NCBI RefSeq assembly: GCF_000269985.1
Contig: NC_016109.1
Location: forward strand, 2,728,001-2,792,000
DNA: 64,000 nt
Origin: Kitasatospora setae KM-6054
GTDB lineage: Bacteria > Actinomycetota > Actinomycetes > Streptomycetales > Streptomycetaceae
Direction: 5' to 3'
A model generated the notes under the pieces. It searched no databases. It was not told the origin of the DNA and saw nothing but the letters and a program-made list of their open reading frames with translations. The number at the start of each line of letters is the position of its first letter. Position 1 is the stretch's first letter. The translations under genes were made by a program, and so were the position numbers. Shown piece by piece: positions 1-7,404 of the stretch.

Positions 1-1229
1 CGACAGGTGCGACGGGTGCGACCGGCAACACGGGTGCCACCGGCGCCCAAGGCCCGGCAGGTCCAGTTGGCGACACCGGCGCCCAAGGACCAGCGGGAGC
101 CGCTGGCCCGGCAGGCGCGACAGGTGCGACGGGTGCGACCGGCAACACGGGTGCCACCGGCGCCCAAGGCCCGGCAGGTCCGGTTGGCGACACCGGCGCC
201 CAAGGACCGGCCGGCGCGACGGGCGCCCAGGGCCCGGCGGGCGTTGCGGGCCCGACCGGCGCGACAGGTGCGACCGGCAACACGGGTGCCACCGGCGCCC
301 AAGGCCCGGCAGGTCCGGTTGGCGACACCGGCGCCCAAGGACCAGCGGGAGCCGCTGGCCCGGCAGGCGCGACAGGTGCGACAGGCGCCCAAGGCCCAGC
401 AGGCGCTCAGGGCCCGGCCGGCGCGACGGGTGCTGCCGGCGCTCAGGGGCCGACCGGCAACACAGGTGCGACGGGTGCTCAGGGCCCGGTCGGCGCTGCC
501 GGTGCTCAAGGACCGACCGGCGACACCGGCGCTACCGGCGCCCAAGGACCGGCGGGTGCTGCGGGCCCAGCAGGCGCGACGGGCGCCCAGGGCCCAGCCG
601 GCGCCGTCGGCGCTACCGGCGCTACCGGCGCCCAAGGACCGGCCGGCGCGACGGGTGCTGCCGGCGCTCAGGGGCCGACCGGCAACACAGGTGCGACGGG
701 TGCTCAGGGCCCGGTCGGCGCTGCCGGTGCTCAAGGACCGACCGGCGACACCGGCGCTACCGGCGCCCAAGGACCGGCAGGTGCTGCGGGCCCGGCAGGC
801 GCGACGGGCGCCCAGGGGCCGGCCGGCGCCGTCGGTGCTACTGGCGCGACGGGTCCCAGCGGCCCGGCCGGTGCTGTTGGCCCGACGGGTCCGACCGGGC
901 CGGCGGGTGCCACTGGCGCCACCGGTGCCAGGGGGGCGACCGGGGCGACCGGGCCGTCCGGGTTGTCGAATCTGACGGGTTCGTTCGTGAACGGCAGCAC
1001 GATCTCCCTCGGCCCGGGCACCTTCAGCACGATCCTCGGCGGCGAGTGCGCCGCACCGGCGGTGGCCGTCGGGGCCAGCATCCTCTACGACGGGAGCGCC
1101 GGCGGGATCAACGGCATGGTCGTCGTCAGCGTGATCGGGAACCCCACCAGCTTCGGCTACAGCATCTCGAACACCACCTCGTCGAGCCACAACGTGACGG
1201 TGCAGACCCGTTGCATCGCACCCAGCTGA
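1..1229 (+). CDS. Collagen-like G-X-Y repeat protein, 5' end missing
   Basis: The reading frame enters the window at base 3 and runs to TGA at 1227-1229. About 320 residues are uninterrupted collagen triplets dominated by [12 protein letters not shown] and GDT. A non-repetitive tail of about 89 residues follows, beginning near base 963 ([10 protein letters not shown]) and rich in Ser, Thr, Gly and Val, possibly a small beta-sandwich cap. The start codon and any signal peptide lie outside the window. Bacterial collagen-like proteins with this layout are usually surface or exosporium filaments whose threonines can be glycosylated. The two glycosyltransferase genes directly downstream fit that idea, but the link is an inference. 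The GTG at 963 is in frame and is an internal codon, not a separate gene. Confidence 0.85.
   Translation, partial: TGATGATGNTGATGAQGPAGPVGDTGAQGPAGAAGPAGATGATGATGNTGATGAQGPAGPVGDTGAQGPAGATGAQGPAGVAGPTGATGATGNTGATGAQGPAGPVGDTGAQGPAGAAGPAGATGATGAQGPAGAQGPAGATGAAGAQGPTGNTGATGAQGPVGAAGAQGPTGDTGATGAQGPAGAAGPAGATGAQGPAGAVGATGATGAQGPAGATGAAGAQGPTGNTGATGAQGPVGAAGAQGPTGDTGATGAQGPAGAAGPAGATGAQGPAGAVGATGATGPSGPAGAVGPTGPTGPAGATGATGARGATGATGPSGLSNLTGSFVNGSTISLGPGTFSTILGGECAAPAVAVGASILYDGSAGGINGMVVVSVIGNPTSFGYSISNTTSSSHNVTVQTRCIAPS
411..858 (+). repeat. 225-bp segmental duplication inside the collagen-like repeat
   Basis: The stretch about 411-633 is repeated at about 636-858 with an offset of 225 bp (75 codons) and only scattered mismatches. 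A smaller repeat with a 117-bp offset joins the segments beginning at 3 and 120. Both periods are multiples of nine, so the G-X-Y register is kept. The pattern suggests growth of the collagen domain by unequal exchange or slippage. Confidence 0.8.
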
Positions 1230-1246
1230 TGGGAGGGACCGTAGCC

Positions 1247-2371
1247 GTGACTACCGCCCAGGTCCGACCGACGATCTGCCTCTGCATGATCGTCAAGAAC
1301 GAGGCCCGGGTCCTGGCCCGCTGCCTGGAGTCGGTGCGCGGCCTGATCGACTACTGGGTGATCAGCGACACCGGTTCCACCGACGGCACCCAGGACCTGG
1401 TCCGGCGCCTGCTCGCGGACGTCCCCGGTGAGCTGCACGAGACCGAGTGGCGCGACTTCGGCCACAACCGCACGGAGAACATCGGGCTGGCCGCCGGGCG
1501 GGCGGACTACCTGCTGCTCATCGACGCCGACATGGTGGTCCGGGTCGACGCCGCGCTGCCCGCGCTCACCCTCGACTCGTACCGGCTGCGGCACCCGGGC
1601 GACAGCGAGTACCGGATCAAGCGCCTGGTGCGCGCCGGTCTGCCGTGGCGCTACGAGGGGGTGACGCACGAGTACCTCACCTGTGGTGATGGCGACCGGT
1701 CGGCGAACCTCGACGCGCTGGTCGTCGAGCACTTCGCGGACGGGGGCTCGCGGGCCGACAAGTTCGAGCGGGACGAGCGGCTGCTGACCGCCGCGTTCGA
1801 GCGGCACCCGGACAACGCCAGGACGGTCTTCTACCTGGCGCAGACCTGCCGCGACCTGGGCGACACGGAGCGCGCCGTCCGGCTCTACGAGCGGCGCGCC
1901 GAGATGGGCGGCTGGGCGGAGGAGGTCTACTTCTCGCTGCTCCAGGCCGGTGTGCTGCGCGCCGAGTCCGGCGACCTGGCCGGTGGGATCGACGCCCTGA
2001 CCCGGGCCTGGCAGGCCAGGCCGGACCGGCTGGAGGCGTGTTACGAGCTGGCCTCCCGCCTGCGCGTCGCGGGCCGCTACCGGGCCGCGCACGCGTTCGC
2101 CGCCACCGCCCTGGCCGACCCCCGGCCCCCGGCCGAGGACCTGCTCTTCGTCTGGCCCTGGGTGTACCGGTGGGGGCTGCTGTTCGAGTACTCCATCACC
2201 GCGTACTGGACCGGGGACCCCCGGGCGTCGCTCGACGCCTGCGACCGACTGCTCAGTGACGACGGCCTGCCCGCCCGGTACCGGGAGCAGACCGTGAAGA
2301 ACCGTGAGTTCGCGCTCGCCCGGCTCGGGGTTCCCGCCCGGGTCCCGGCCCGCGTCCAAGAGAGGGTGTAG
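1247..2371 (+). CDS. Family 2 glycosyltransferase with TPR-like tail
   Basis: The 374-residue product begins with a GT-A type nucleotide-sugar-binding domain. ICLCMIVKNE (residues 10-19) is followed by the SDTGSTDGT loop near 40-48 and the metal-binding DAD at 93-95. The second half (about 200-350) is helical with TPR-like spacing. This is the architecture of the TPR-containing GT2 proteins that modify repeat or surface proteins. I chose GTG 1247 because GGGAGGG at 1231-1237 sits nine bases upstream; an ATG at 1229 overlapping the collagen stop (TGATG) is possible. The stop overlaps the GTG start of the next gene (TAGTG), so the three genes look like one operon. Glycosylation of the upstream collagen-like protein is a reasonable inference but is not shown. 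Confidence 0.85.
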   Translation: MTTAQVRPTICLCMIVKNEARVLARCLESVRGLIDYWVISDTGSTDGTQDLVRRLLADVPGELHETEWRDFGHNRTENIGLAAGRADYLLLIDADMVVRVDAALPALTLDSYRLRHPGDSEYRIKRLVRAGLPWRYEGVTHEYLTCGDGDRSANLDALVVEHFADGGSRADKFERDERLLTAAFERHPDNARTVFYLAQTCRDLGDTERAVRLYERRAEMGGWAEEVYFSLLQAGVLRAESGDLAGGIDALTRAWQARPDRLEACYELASRLRVAGRYRAAHAFAATALADPRPPAEDLLFVWPWVYRWGLLFEYSITAYWTGDPRASLDACDRLLSDDGLPARYREQTVKNREFALARLGVPARVPARVQERV

Positions 2372-4560
2372 TGAACCTGAAGCTGAACCTGCGGCTGAAC
2401 GAGGCGCTCAGCGCGCTGCTCCCCCCGCAGACGGACTCCCCGGAGGCCGAGCCGGCCGCCGTGCCGGCCGCTGCGACGCCCGCCGCGCCGCCCGCTTCCC
2501 GGAAGGCCCCGGACTCCGCGGCGTCCGCAGCGGCCGCCGGGCCCGATGAGCCGGGCGGGTCGGGGGAACCGGGCGGGTCGGGCGGGTCGGGCGGGTACGC
2601 CCGGTCGGCCCCGGCCGTCAGTCCGCGCACCGCCCTGACCGTCACGGGCGGTGCGGCGGCGCTCTCGGCCGCGCTCTACGTCTACCTGTTCAGCCTGCCC
2701 AAGGCCCTGACCGGCGCCCACGGTTACGACGACGGCGTGCTGCTCGCCGCCTCCCTCCGGCTGGTCCACGGCGTGCTGCCGTACCGGGACTTCACCTTCC
2801 TGCACCCGCCGGGCCTGCCGCTGCTGATGGCGCCCGTCGCCGTGCTCGGGAGCGTCGTGGGCCAGCCGGCGGCGCTGGTGGTCGCCCGGCTGCTGACCGC
2901 GCTCGCCTCGGTCGGGGTGGTGGCGGGCGGCACGCTGCTCGCCCGGTCCCGGGGCCGGACCGCGATGATCGTCACCGGTCTGCTGCTGTCCTGCTTCCCC
3001 CTGACCTACCTCGCCGGCCAGAGCCTGACGCTGGAGCCCTGGACGGCCCTGTGCTGCCTGGTCGGGGCGCTGGCCGCCTTCGAGTTCGACGGCACGCCCA
3101 CCCGGTCCGCGCGGCGGCTGCGGCTGGCCGGCTTCGCCCTCGGGATCGCCTGCACGATCAAGCTGTGGGCGCTGCTGCCCGCCCTGGCCCTGCTGCTCGC
3201 CGTCCGGGTGGGCCGGGGCCGGCGGCGCGGCGACCGGCCGGAGCGCCGGATCGGGGCGGCCCTGCTGGTCGGCGGCGCCGTCCCGCTGCTGCCGTTCCTG
3301 CTGCTCGCGCCGGGCCGGCTGGTCCACGACGTGATCACCACCCAGCTGACCCGCGACTCCCTGGGCACCCCGGCGGGAGAGCGGCTGCGCTTCGTCGTCG
3401 GGCTCGGCGGCGGCCCCTCGGGCCTGCACGTGTCGACCGGTGTCGCGGTCGGCCTGCTGGTCGCCGTGGCCCTGGCGGCCGGGGCCGTCTACCGCGCGGG
3501 GCGCAACACCGCCCAGGACTGGTTCCTGCTCGCCGCGACCGCCCTCACGGTGACGGCGGTCTGCTTCTCCTCCTCCTTCTACGCGCACTACGGGTACTCG
3601 CCCGGGGTGTTCCTGGGCCTGCTCGTCGGCGCGCTGGTCGGGCGGGCCGTCCGGCGCGTCGGCAGCGAGCTGGTGCGCGGCGGCGGCATGGCGGCGTTGG
3701 CGATCATGGTGGTCCTGATGGTCCCGCAGGTCTGCTCCTCGGTGCGCGGCTACCTCGGCGGCGCGACGGACCCGGGCCCGCGCCTGGCCGCGGCCATCAA
3801 GCCCGGCTCCTGCGTGCTCTCCGACGACCCGGCCCGGCTCATCACGGCGGACCGCTTCGGCGCCGGCTCGGCCTGCCCGGTCCTGGTGGACCCGTTCGGC
3901 AGCTGGCTGGCCGACGACCCGGACCACGAGCCCTCGCAGTCCAACGCCAACCCCCCGGAGGCGACCTCCCGGGTCTGGCTGGAGGGCATGCGGCGGGCCG
4001 ACTACCTGCTCCAGGTGGCCGAGCGGAGCACCTTCGTCCCCTGGACCCCCGAGGTGACGGACTACTTCGCCTCGCACTACGTCCTGATCGACAACTCCCC
4101 GGGGGCCTTCCTCTACCTCCACGTCGCCCGGCCGGACCGGCTCGCGGAAGCGCGCGACGCGCTGAAGGACCTGCCCGCCCACGTCGCGGCCGAGCGGCTG
4201 GTGTACCTCGGCATGGCCGCCCAGCGCGGGAACGACACCGACCTGGCGGCGGCGGCCTACCGGACCGCCACCGGGATCGACCCCGCCGACGCCTTCCCGC
4301 ACTACGACCTGGGCACCCTCCACCAGGCGGCGGGCCGGGCGGACGCGGCGTCCGCCGAGTACCACGAGGCCCTGCGCCTCGACCCGAAGATGGCGAGGGC
4401 GCTCTACAACCTGGGCACGCTGGCCGAGCCGACCGACCGCGCCGCGGCGGCGCAGTACTACGCCCAGGCCAGGCAGATCGACCCCAGCCTCGGCCCGGCG
4501 GCCCCGGACCAGGCGGCCCAGGGCGCTCCGGGGGCGGTGCCGTCGCAGACCGGCCGCTGA
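2371..4560 (+). CDS. Polytopic membrane glycosyltransferase (GT39/ArnT-like) with C-terminal TPRs
   Basis: The 729-residue product has a Pro/Ala/Gly-rich cytoplasmic head (1-85) and then about ten hydrophobic segments between about 88 and 480. An acidic first-loop motif (GYDDGVL) and a RDFTFLHPPGLP motif follow, as in lipid-linked sugar transferases of the GT-C fold (protein mannosyltransferase/ArnT superfamily). Residues about 590-710 form TPR-like repeats (AAAYRTATGIDPADAFPHYD and YHEALRLDPKMARALYNLGT are in helix register). The GTG start overlaps the previous stop. A membrane GT-C enzyme beside a cytosolic GT2 enzyme suggests glycan transfer at the membrane onto a surface protein. The substrate is unknown. 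Confidence 0.75.
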   Translation: MNLKLNLRLNEALSALLPPQTDSPEAEPAAVPAAATPAAPPASRKAPDSAASAAAAGPDEPGGSGEPGGSGGSGGYARSAPAVSPRTALTVTGGAAALSAALYVYLFSLPKALTGAHGYDDGVLLAASLRLVHGVLPYRDFTFLHPPGLPLLMAPVAVLGSVVGQPAALVVARLLTALASVGVVAGGTLLARSRGRTAMIVTGLLLSCFPLTYLAGQSLTLEPWTALCCLVGALAAFEFDGTPTRSARRLRLAGFALGIACTIKLWALLPALALLLAVRVGRGRRRGDRPERRIGAALLVGGAVPLLPFLLLAPGRLVHDVITTQLTRDSLGTPAGERLRFVVGLGGGPSGLHVSTGVAVGLLVAVALAAGAVYRAGRNTAQDWFLLAATALTVTAVCFSSSFYAHYGYSPGVFLGLLVGALVGRAVRRVGSELVRGGGMAALAIMVVLMVPQVCSSVRGYLGGATDPGPRLAAAIKPGSCVLSDDPARLITADRFGAGSACPVLVDPFGSWLADDPDHEPSQSNANPPEATSRVWLEGMRRADYLLQVAERSTFVPWTPEVTDYFASHYVLIDNSPGAFLYLHVARPDRLAEARDALKDLPAHVAAERLVYLGMAAQRGNDTDLAAAAYRTATGIDPADAFPHYDLGTLHQAAGRADAASAEYHEALRLDPKMARALYNLGTLAEPTDRAAAAQYYAQARQIDPSLGPAAPDQAAQGAPGAVPSQTGR

Positions 4561-4579
4561 TCCGGCGCCCGGAAGCCCG

Positions 4580-4606
4580 GAAGTTCGGAAGTTCGGAAGT
4601 TCGGAA
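4580..4606. repeat. 8-bp tandem repeat (gaagttcg x3)
   Basis: Three consecutive copies of gaagttcg lie just past the stop codon of the membrane glycosyltransferase. No function is visible. Confidence 0.6.
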
Positions 4607-4611
4607 GCGGC

Positions 4612-4645
4612 GAAGGCCCGGACCGTCGGAACGGTCCGGGCCTTC
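4612..4645 (+). terminator. Hairpin terminator after the glycosyltransferase operon
   Basis: A perfect 15-bp inverted repeat (gaaggcccggaccgt with its complement) around a 4-base loop lies 52 bp past the stop codon. It has no long T-run, as is usual in high-GC actinomycetes. Confidence 0.75.
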
Positions 4646-4689
4646 CGCCTGCGGAGGGCCGACTCGGCCGGAGGCGCGCCGCAACGTCG

Positions 4690-4722
4690 GAGGCCCTTCC
4701 GTCGGATCGACGGAAGGGCCTC
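4690..4722. terminator. Hairpin next to attL, likely the original tRNA-Val terminator
   Basis: A perfect 15-bp inverted repeat with a 3-base loop lies 17 bp outside attL. Before integration this DNA would have lain just downstream of the tRNA-Val gene, which reads leftwards, so it was probably that gene's terminator. A very similar hairpin lies at the same distance from the intact tRNA (13133-13169). Confidence 0.65.
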
Positions 4723-4738
4723 TCACCGCATCTTCACC

Positions 4739-4781
4739 GTGGGCGCAGACGGTTTCGAACCGCCGACATCCGCCTTGTAAG
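4739..4781. other. attL: 43-bp tRNA-Val 3' fragment
   Basis: These bases are identical to 13185-13227 and correspond to the anticodon-loop-to-3'-end half of the tRNA-Val gene. The sequence diverges at once after 4781. The fragment has no 5' half and cannot be a functional tRNA. Confidence 0.93.
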
Positions 4782-5320
4782 TTTTCTACGGGCAGGTCAC
4801 TGACCTGCGGAAACGCCAGCTACTATGGCTCTGACCTGCGAGAATGACTCTCTGGACTTCTCGCAACCTCTCCACGATTCTCGGCCTCATCCGTGCTGAA
4901 TCCGTGCCGCGTAGCAGTCCGCCAGCCTGCTGATCGCCGTCGCCTGGACTGCCACTTGCCCCTGCGACAGCCTCGTCAGTATCGCAGGCCCAGCGCTTCC
5001 CCATAGATGCCAAGTAAGGCTTTCCATCGCCGCAAGCCCGCGGGTCACATCGCCTCCTCACGCTTACAGAGCGTAACCAATGGGCCGATCTGACATGCTG
5101 ATACCGCCACCTCCCGACAAGCCGACGAACCGGGAGGAGCAGCCAGAGCAGAGAACCCTGGGCAAGAAGGCAGGCTTGGTCTTGTATCGATCGCAGCCGT
5201 GGGGTCAGCCTCACGAGAGTGCACAACGACTGTCCCCCTGCGGGCCTCACCAGATCAGAGCGCCACTGCAAGGTTGACGAACTCGTCACGTCGGCTGAGT
5301 GAAAGCGGGAGAATCAGCTC
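4782..5320. other. Left end of the island, no convincing gene
   Basis: This 539-bp stretch is lower in GC than its surroundings. It holds one of the paired end repeats (4889-4907) and presumably the promoter for the DUF6602 gene. A minus-strand open frame covers 4786-5289, but its translation shows no recognisable domain and it covers the integrase-binding end of the island, so I do not call it a gene. Confidence 0.6.
4889..4907. repeat. Left copy of the island end repeat, possible integrase arm-type site
   Basis: The sequence atccgtgctgaatccgtgc is itself two copies of atccgtgc separated by a short spacer. The same 19 bases with one change occur at 13106-13124, close to the other attachment site and in the same orientation. 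Arm-type integrase or excisionase binding sites often look like this. The function is inferred. Confidence 0.55.
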
Positions 5321-6265
5321 ATGCCAGAACAGCACGACTTGATGACCTTCTTCGACCGTGAAGCGCAGGAGCTCACCCACGAGTACGAGCGCATCCGAAG
5401 GACCCATCAGGGAGACAACGGAACCGCGGGTGACCAGGGCGAGGAGAACTGGGCGACACTGCTGCGTGGGTGGCTTCCGGCCGGCTATCACGTGATCACG
5501 AAGGGGGCACTGCTGTCCTCGAACGGGAGTCTCTTCCCAACGGTCGAAGGGAAGGCGTCCCCGCAGATTGACATTGTGATACTGCCGCCCTCCTATCCTG
5601 TAGGGATGATCAACAAAGGTCGCAAGGTCTACCTGGCCGATGCGGTGGTTGCGGCGTTCGAATGCAAGCTCACCCTCACCGGAGCGGACCTGATCAAGGC
5701 CGCCCGTAACGCCAAAACCTTGCGAAGCATGACCAGGCGTCTCCAGGACGACCCGTATCATTTTCTGTTTGGCTCTCCGATCTACGGCGTTCTCGCCCAT
5801 TCCCACACTTGGGCTGGTGCTGGTTCGGCAATGGACAAAATCGACGAGTATCTCCAGAAAGGACTAGACGAGATCGACCTTCCGCACGAGATGCTCGACA
5901 TGGCTTGTGTCTCCGACGTCGGCACCTGGACGGCCTGGAAACTGCCGCTGGTCGGTCGGCCGGGTGAGGACTGGACGACCGTTTCTGCGCGTATCGGCCG
6001 CATTCACCACAGTTCGCGCAAGGATGCGGAGCAGATCAATCCGCTCTACTCCATGATGACTACGCTTCTGCGCCGAATGGCCTGGGCCGACCCCACGTTG
6101 CGACCCATCGCCTCCTACTTCGAGGCGGTCAAGGGCGGCGGCATGGGCGGCCCCGAGCGGGTATGGGACCAGAGCATCTATCCCAAACAGCTGCGCGAAC
6201 AGATCCGCGGCTCACGCGATGCCCGTCAGCGACAGTGGGAACCCTGGTCGACGGTCTTGTTGTAG
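5321..6265 (+). CDS. DUF6602-like protein with a PD-(D/E)xK nuclease-type core
   Basis: The 314-residue product has an N-terminal acidic helix with E41/E42 (GEENW). An Asp on a hydrophobic strand (QIDIVIL, D84) and a second strand (AAFECKL, E114-x-K116) follow. This spacing is that of the PD-(D/E)xK restriction-endonuclease fold, and the GEEN...ID...ExK arrangement matches my recollection of the DUF6602 family. Later motifs such as GSPIYGVLAHS fit the core sheet. It is the first gene inside the island, with a purine-rich GGGAGAA at 5308-5314 before ATG 5321. Codon usage is less GC-biased than in chromosomal neighbours, which supports acquisition. A role in nucleic-acid-targeting defence is an inference; substrate and partners are unknown. 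Confidence 0.7.
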   Translation: MPEQHDLMTFFDREAQELTHEYERIRRTHQGDNGTAGDQGEENWATLLRGWLPAGYHVITKGALLSSNGSLFPTVEGKASPQIDIVILPPSYPVGMINKGRKVYLADAVVAAFECKLTLTGADLIKAARNAKTLRSMTRRLQDDPYHFLFGSPIYGVLAHSHTWAGAGSAMDKIDEYLQKGLDEIDLPHEMLDMACVSDVGTWTAWKLPLVGRPGEDWTTVSARIGRIHHSSRKDAEQINPLYSMMTTLLRRMAWADPTLRPIASYFEAVKGGGMGGPERVWDQSIYPKQLREQIRGSRDARQRQWEPWSTVLL

Positions 6266-6531
6266 GTATGCACTGCTTGGCCTGTGCCGACAACCATATT
6301 CTCGGTGAGCCAGATGGCGAGGATGTGAAAGATCTCGGCCAGCCAGTCACGGACAGGGTGCGGTGGACATCGGCGGAGGGTTTGGTGGCCGCTGTCCGTA
6401 GTGGCCGCCGCCGGGGTGTTCGACGAGCCGGGTCGTCGATCTCCGGATTCGCCGGACGTGCGGGGTGCGAGCTGGTAGGTGTGGGAGGTCTTTCGCCGGT
6501 TGGTGCTTTTGCCTGTCATGGGGGTGGGTTC

Positions 6532-7404
6532 GTGGCTCGGGTGGTGTGTGTGCACGGGATGGGGCAGCAGGTTCAGGGGGAGGACCGGCTGCGGTCCGTG
6601 TGGTTTCCGGCGCTGAGTGACGGGCTGCGCCGGGCTGAATTCGAGGGCTTGTTGTCGGAGTCGGATGTGGCGATGGGGTTCTACGGGGACCTGTTCCGTC
6701 CTGCCGGGCAGCTGCTGGCGGCGGGCGATCCGCCCTACACCGCCGGGGATGTCGAGGCAGGCTTCGAGCAGGAGTTGCTGGCGGCCTGGTGGCAGGCGGC
6801 GGCCGAGACGGACCCCGCGGTGGTGGCGCCGGACGCCGACGGGACCCTGGTGGCGACCCCGCGGTCGGTGCAGGCCGCGCTGCGAGCCCTGTCCGGTTCG
6901 AAGTTCTTCGCGAACCTGGCGCTGCGGGCGGTGGTCGCGGACCTGAAGCAGGTGCGCGCGTACCTGACGGACCAGCAGGTTCGCGAGCGGGCCCGGGAGC
7001 GGGTGATGGCGCGGATCGGCCCAGAGACGCGGGTGGTGGTGGCGCACTCGCTGGGCTCGGTGGTGGCCTACGAGGCGTTGTGCGCGCTGCCGGGCCACGG
7101 GGTGCGGGCGCTGGTGACGATCGGCTCTCCGCTGGGCATCCCGAACCTGGTCGTGCACCGCTTGCAGCCCGCCCCGGGGCAGGAGGGCAAGGCCGTGCGC
7201 GGGGCGTGGCCGGGCGGCGAGCAGTTGGTGTGGACGAACCTGGCCGCGACCGGGGACGTGGTGGCGCTGGTGAAAGATCTGCGCCCGGTCTTCGGGGAGC
7301 GGTTGCGCTCGGCTGTGCTGTCCAATGGAACTCACGCGCACGACGCGACCTCCTACCTGACGGACGCGCTGTGCGGGAAGGCAATCGCGGAGGGCCTGGC
7401 GTGA
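6532..7404 (+). CDS. Alpha/beta hydrolase (lipase/esterase-like) coupled to the caspase-NACHT-WD40 gene
   Basis: The 290-residue product opens with a hydrophobic strand and HGMGQQ (about 8-13), the oxyanion region of many hydrolases. The nucleophile elbow is AHSLGS with Ser173, and NGTHAHD near 265-271 can supply the catalytic His. There is no signal peptide, so it acts in the cytoplasm. I chose GTG 6532 because GGGGGTGGG lies just upstream and the HGMGQQ motif then falls close to the N-terminus; the frame stays open further upstream, including ATG 6268. The stop (7402-7404) overlaps the GTG start of the next gene, so both proteins are made together. Free-standing hydrolases beside STAND-type sensors are plausible toxic effectors, for example acting on lipids, but the substrate is not visible. 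Confidence 0.8.
   Translation: MARVVCVHGMGQQVQGEDRLRSVWFPALSDGLRRAEFEGLLSESDVAMGFYGDLFRPAGQLLAAGDPPYTAGDVEAGFEQELLAAWWQAAAETDPAVVAPDADGTLVATPRSVQAALRALSGSKFFANLALRAVVADLKQVRAYLTDQQVRERARERVMARIGPETRVVVAHSLGSVVAYEALCALPGHGVRALVTIGSPLGIPNLVVHRLQPAPGQEGKAVRGAWPGGEQLVWTNLAATGDVVALVKDLRPVFGERLRSAVLSNGTHAHDATSYLTDALCGKAIAEGLA

Noticed and set aside
731..1081. Minus-strand collagen-like frame (PVAP/GPVG repeats)
   Set aside because: It is a shadow of the G-X-Y repeat; the plus frame continues to a non-repetitive tail and an operon.
2077..4365. Long minus-strand open frame opposite the membrane glycosyltransferase
   Set aside because: The translation is Gly/Arg/Gln-rich low-complexity with no domain, and it overlaps two well-supported plus-strand genes.
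4786..5289. Minus-strand open frame at the left end of the island
   Set aside because: It has no domain and covers the att-proximal repeats. It might be a decayed gene, but there is no evidence.
6226..6531. Open frames on both strands between the DUF6602 and hydrolase genes, including in-frame ATG 6268 and a minus-strand segment with DWLAEIFHILAIWLTENMVV
   Set aside because: The plus-strand extension lacks a ribosome site and family support. The minus segment is short and could be a transposase remnant, but I could not identify it.
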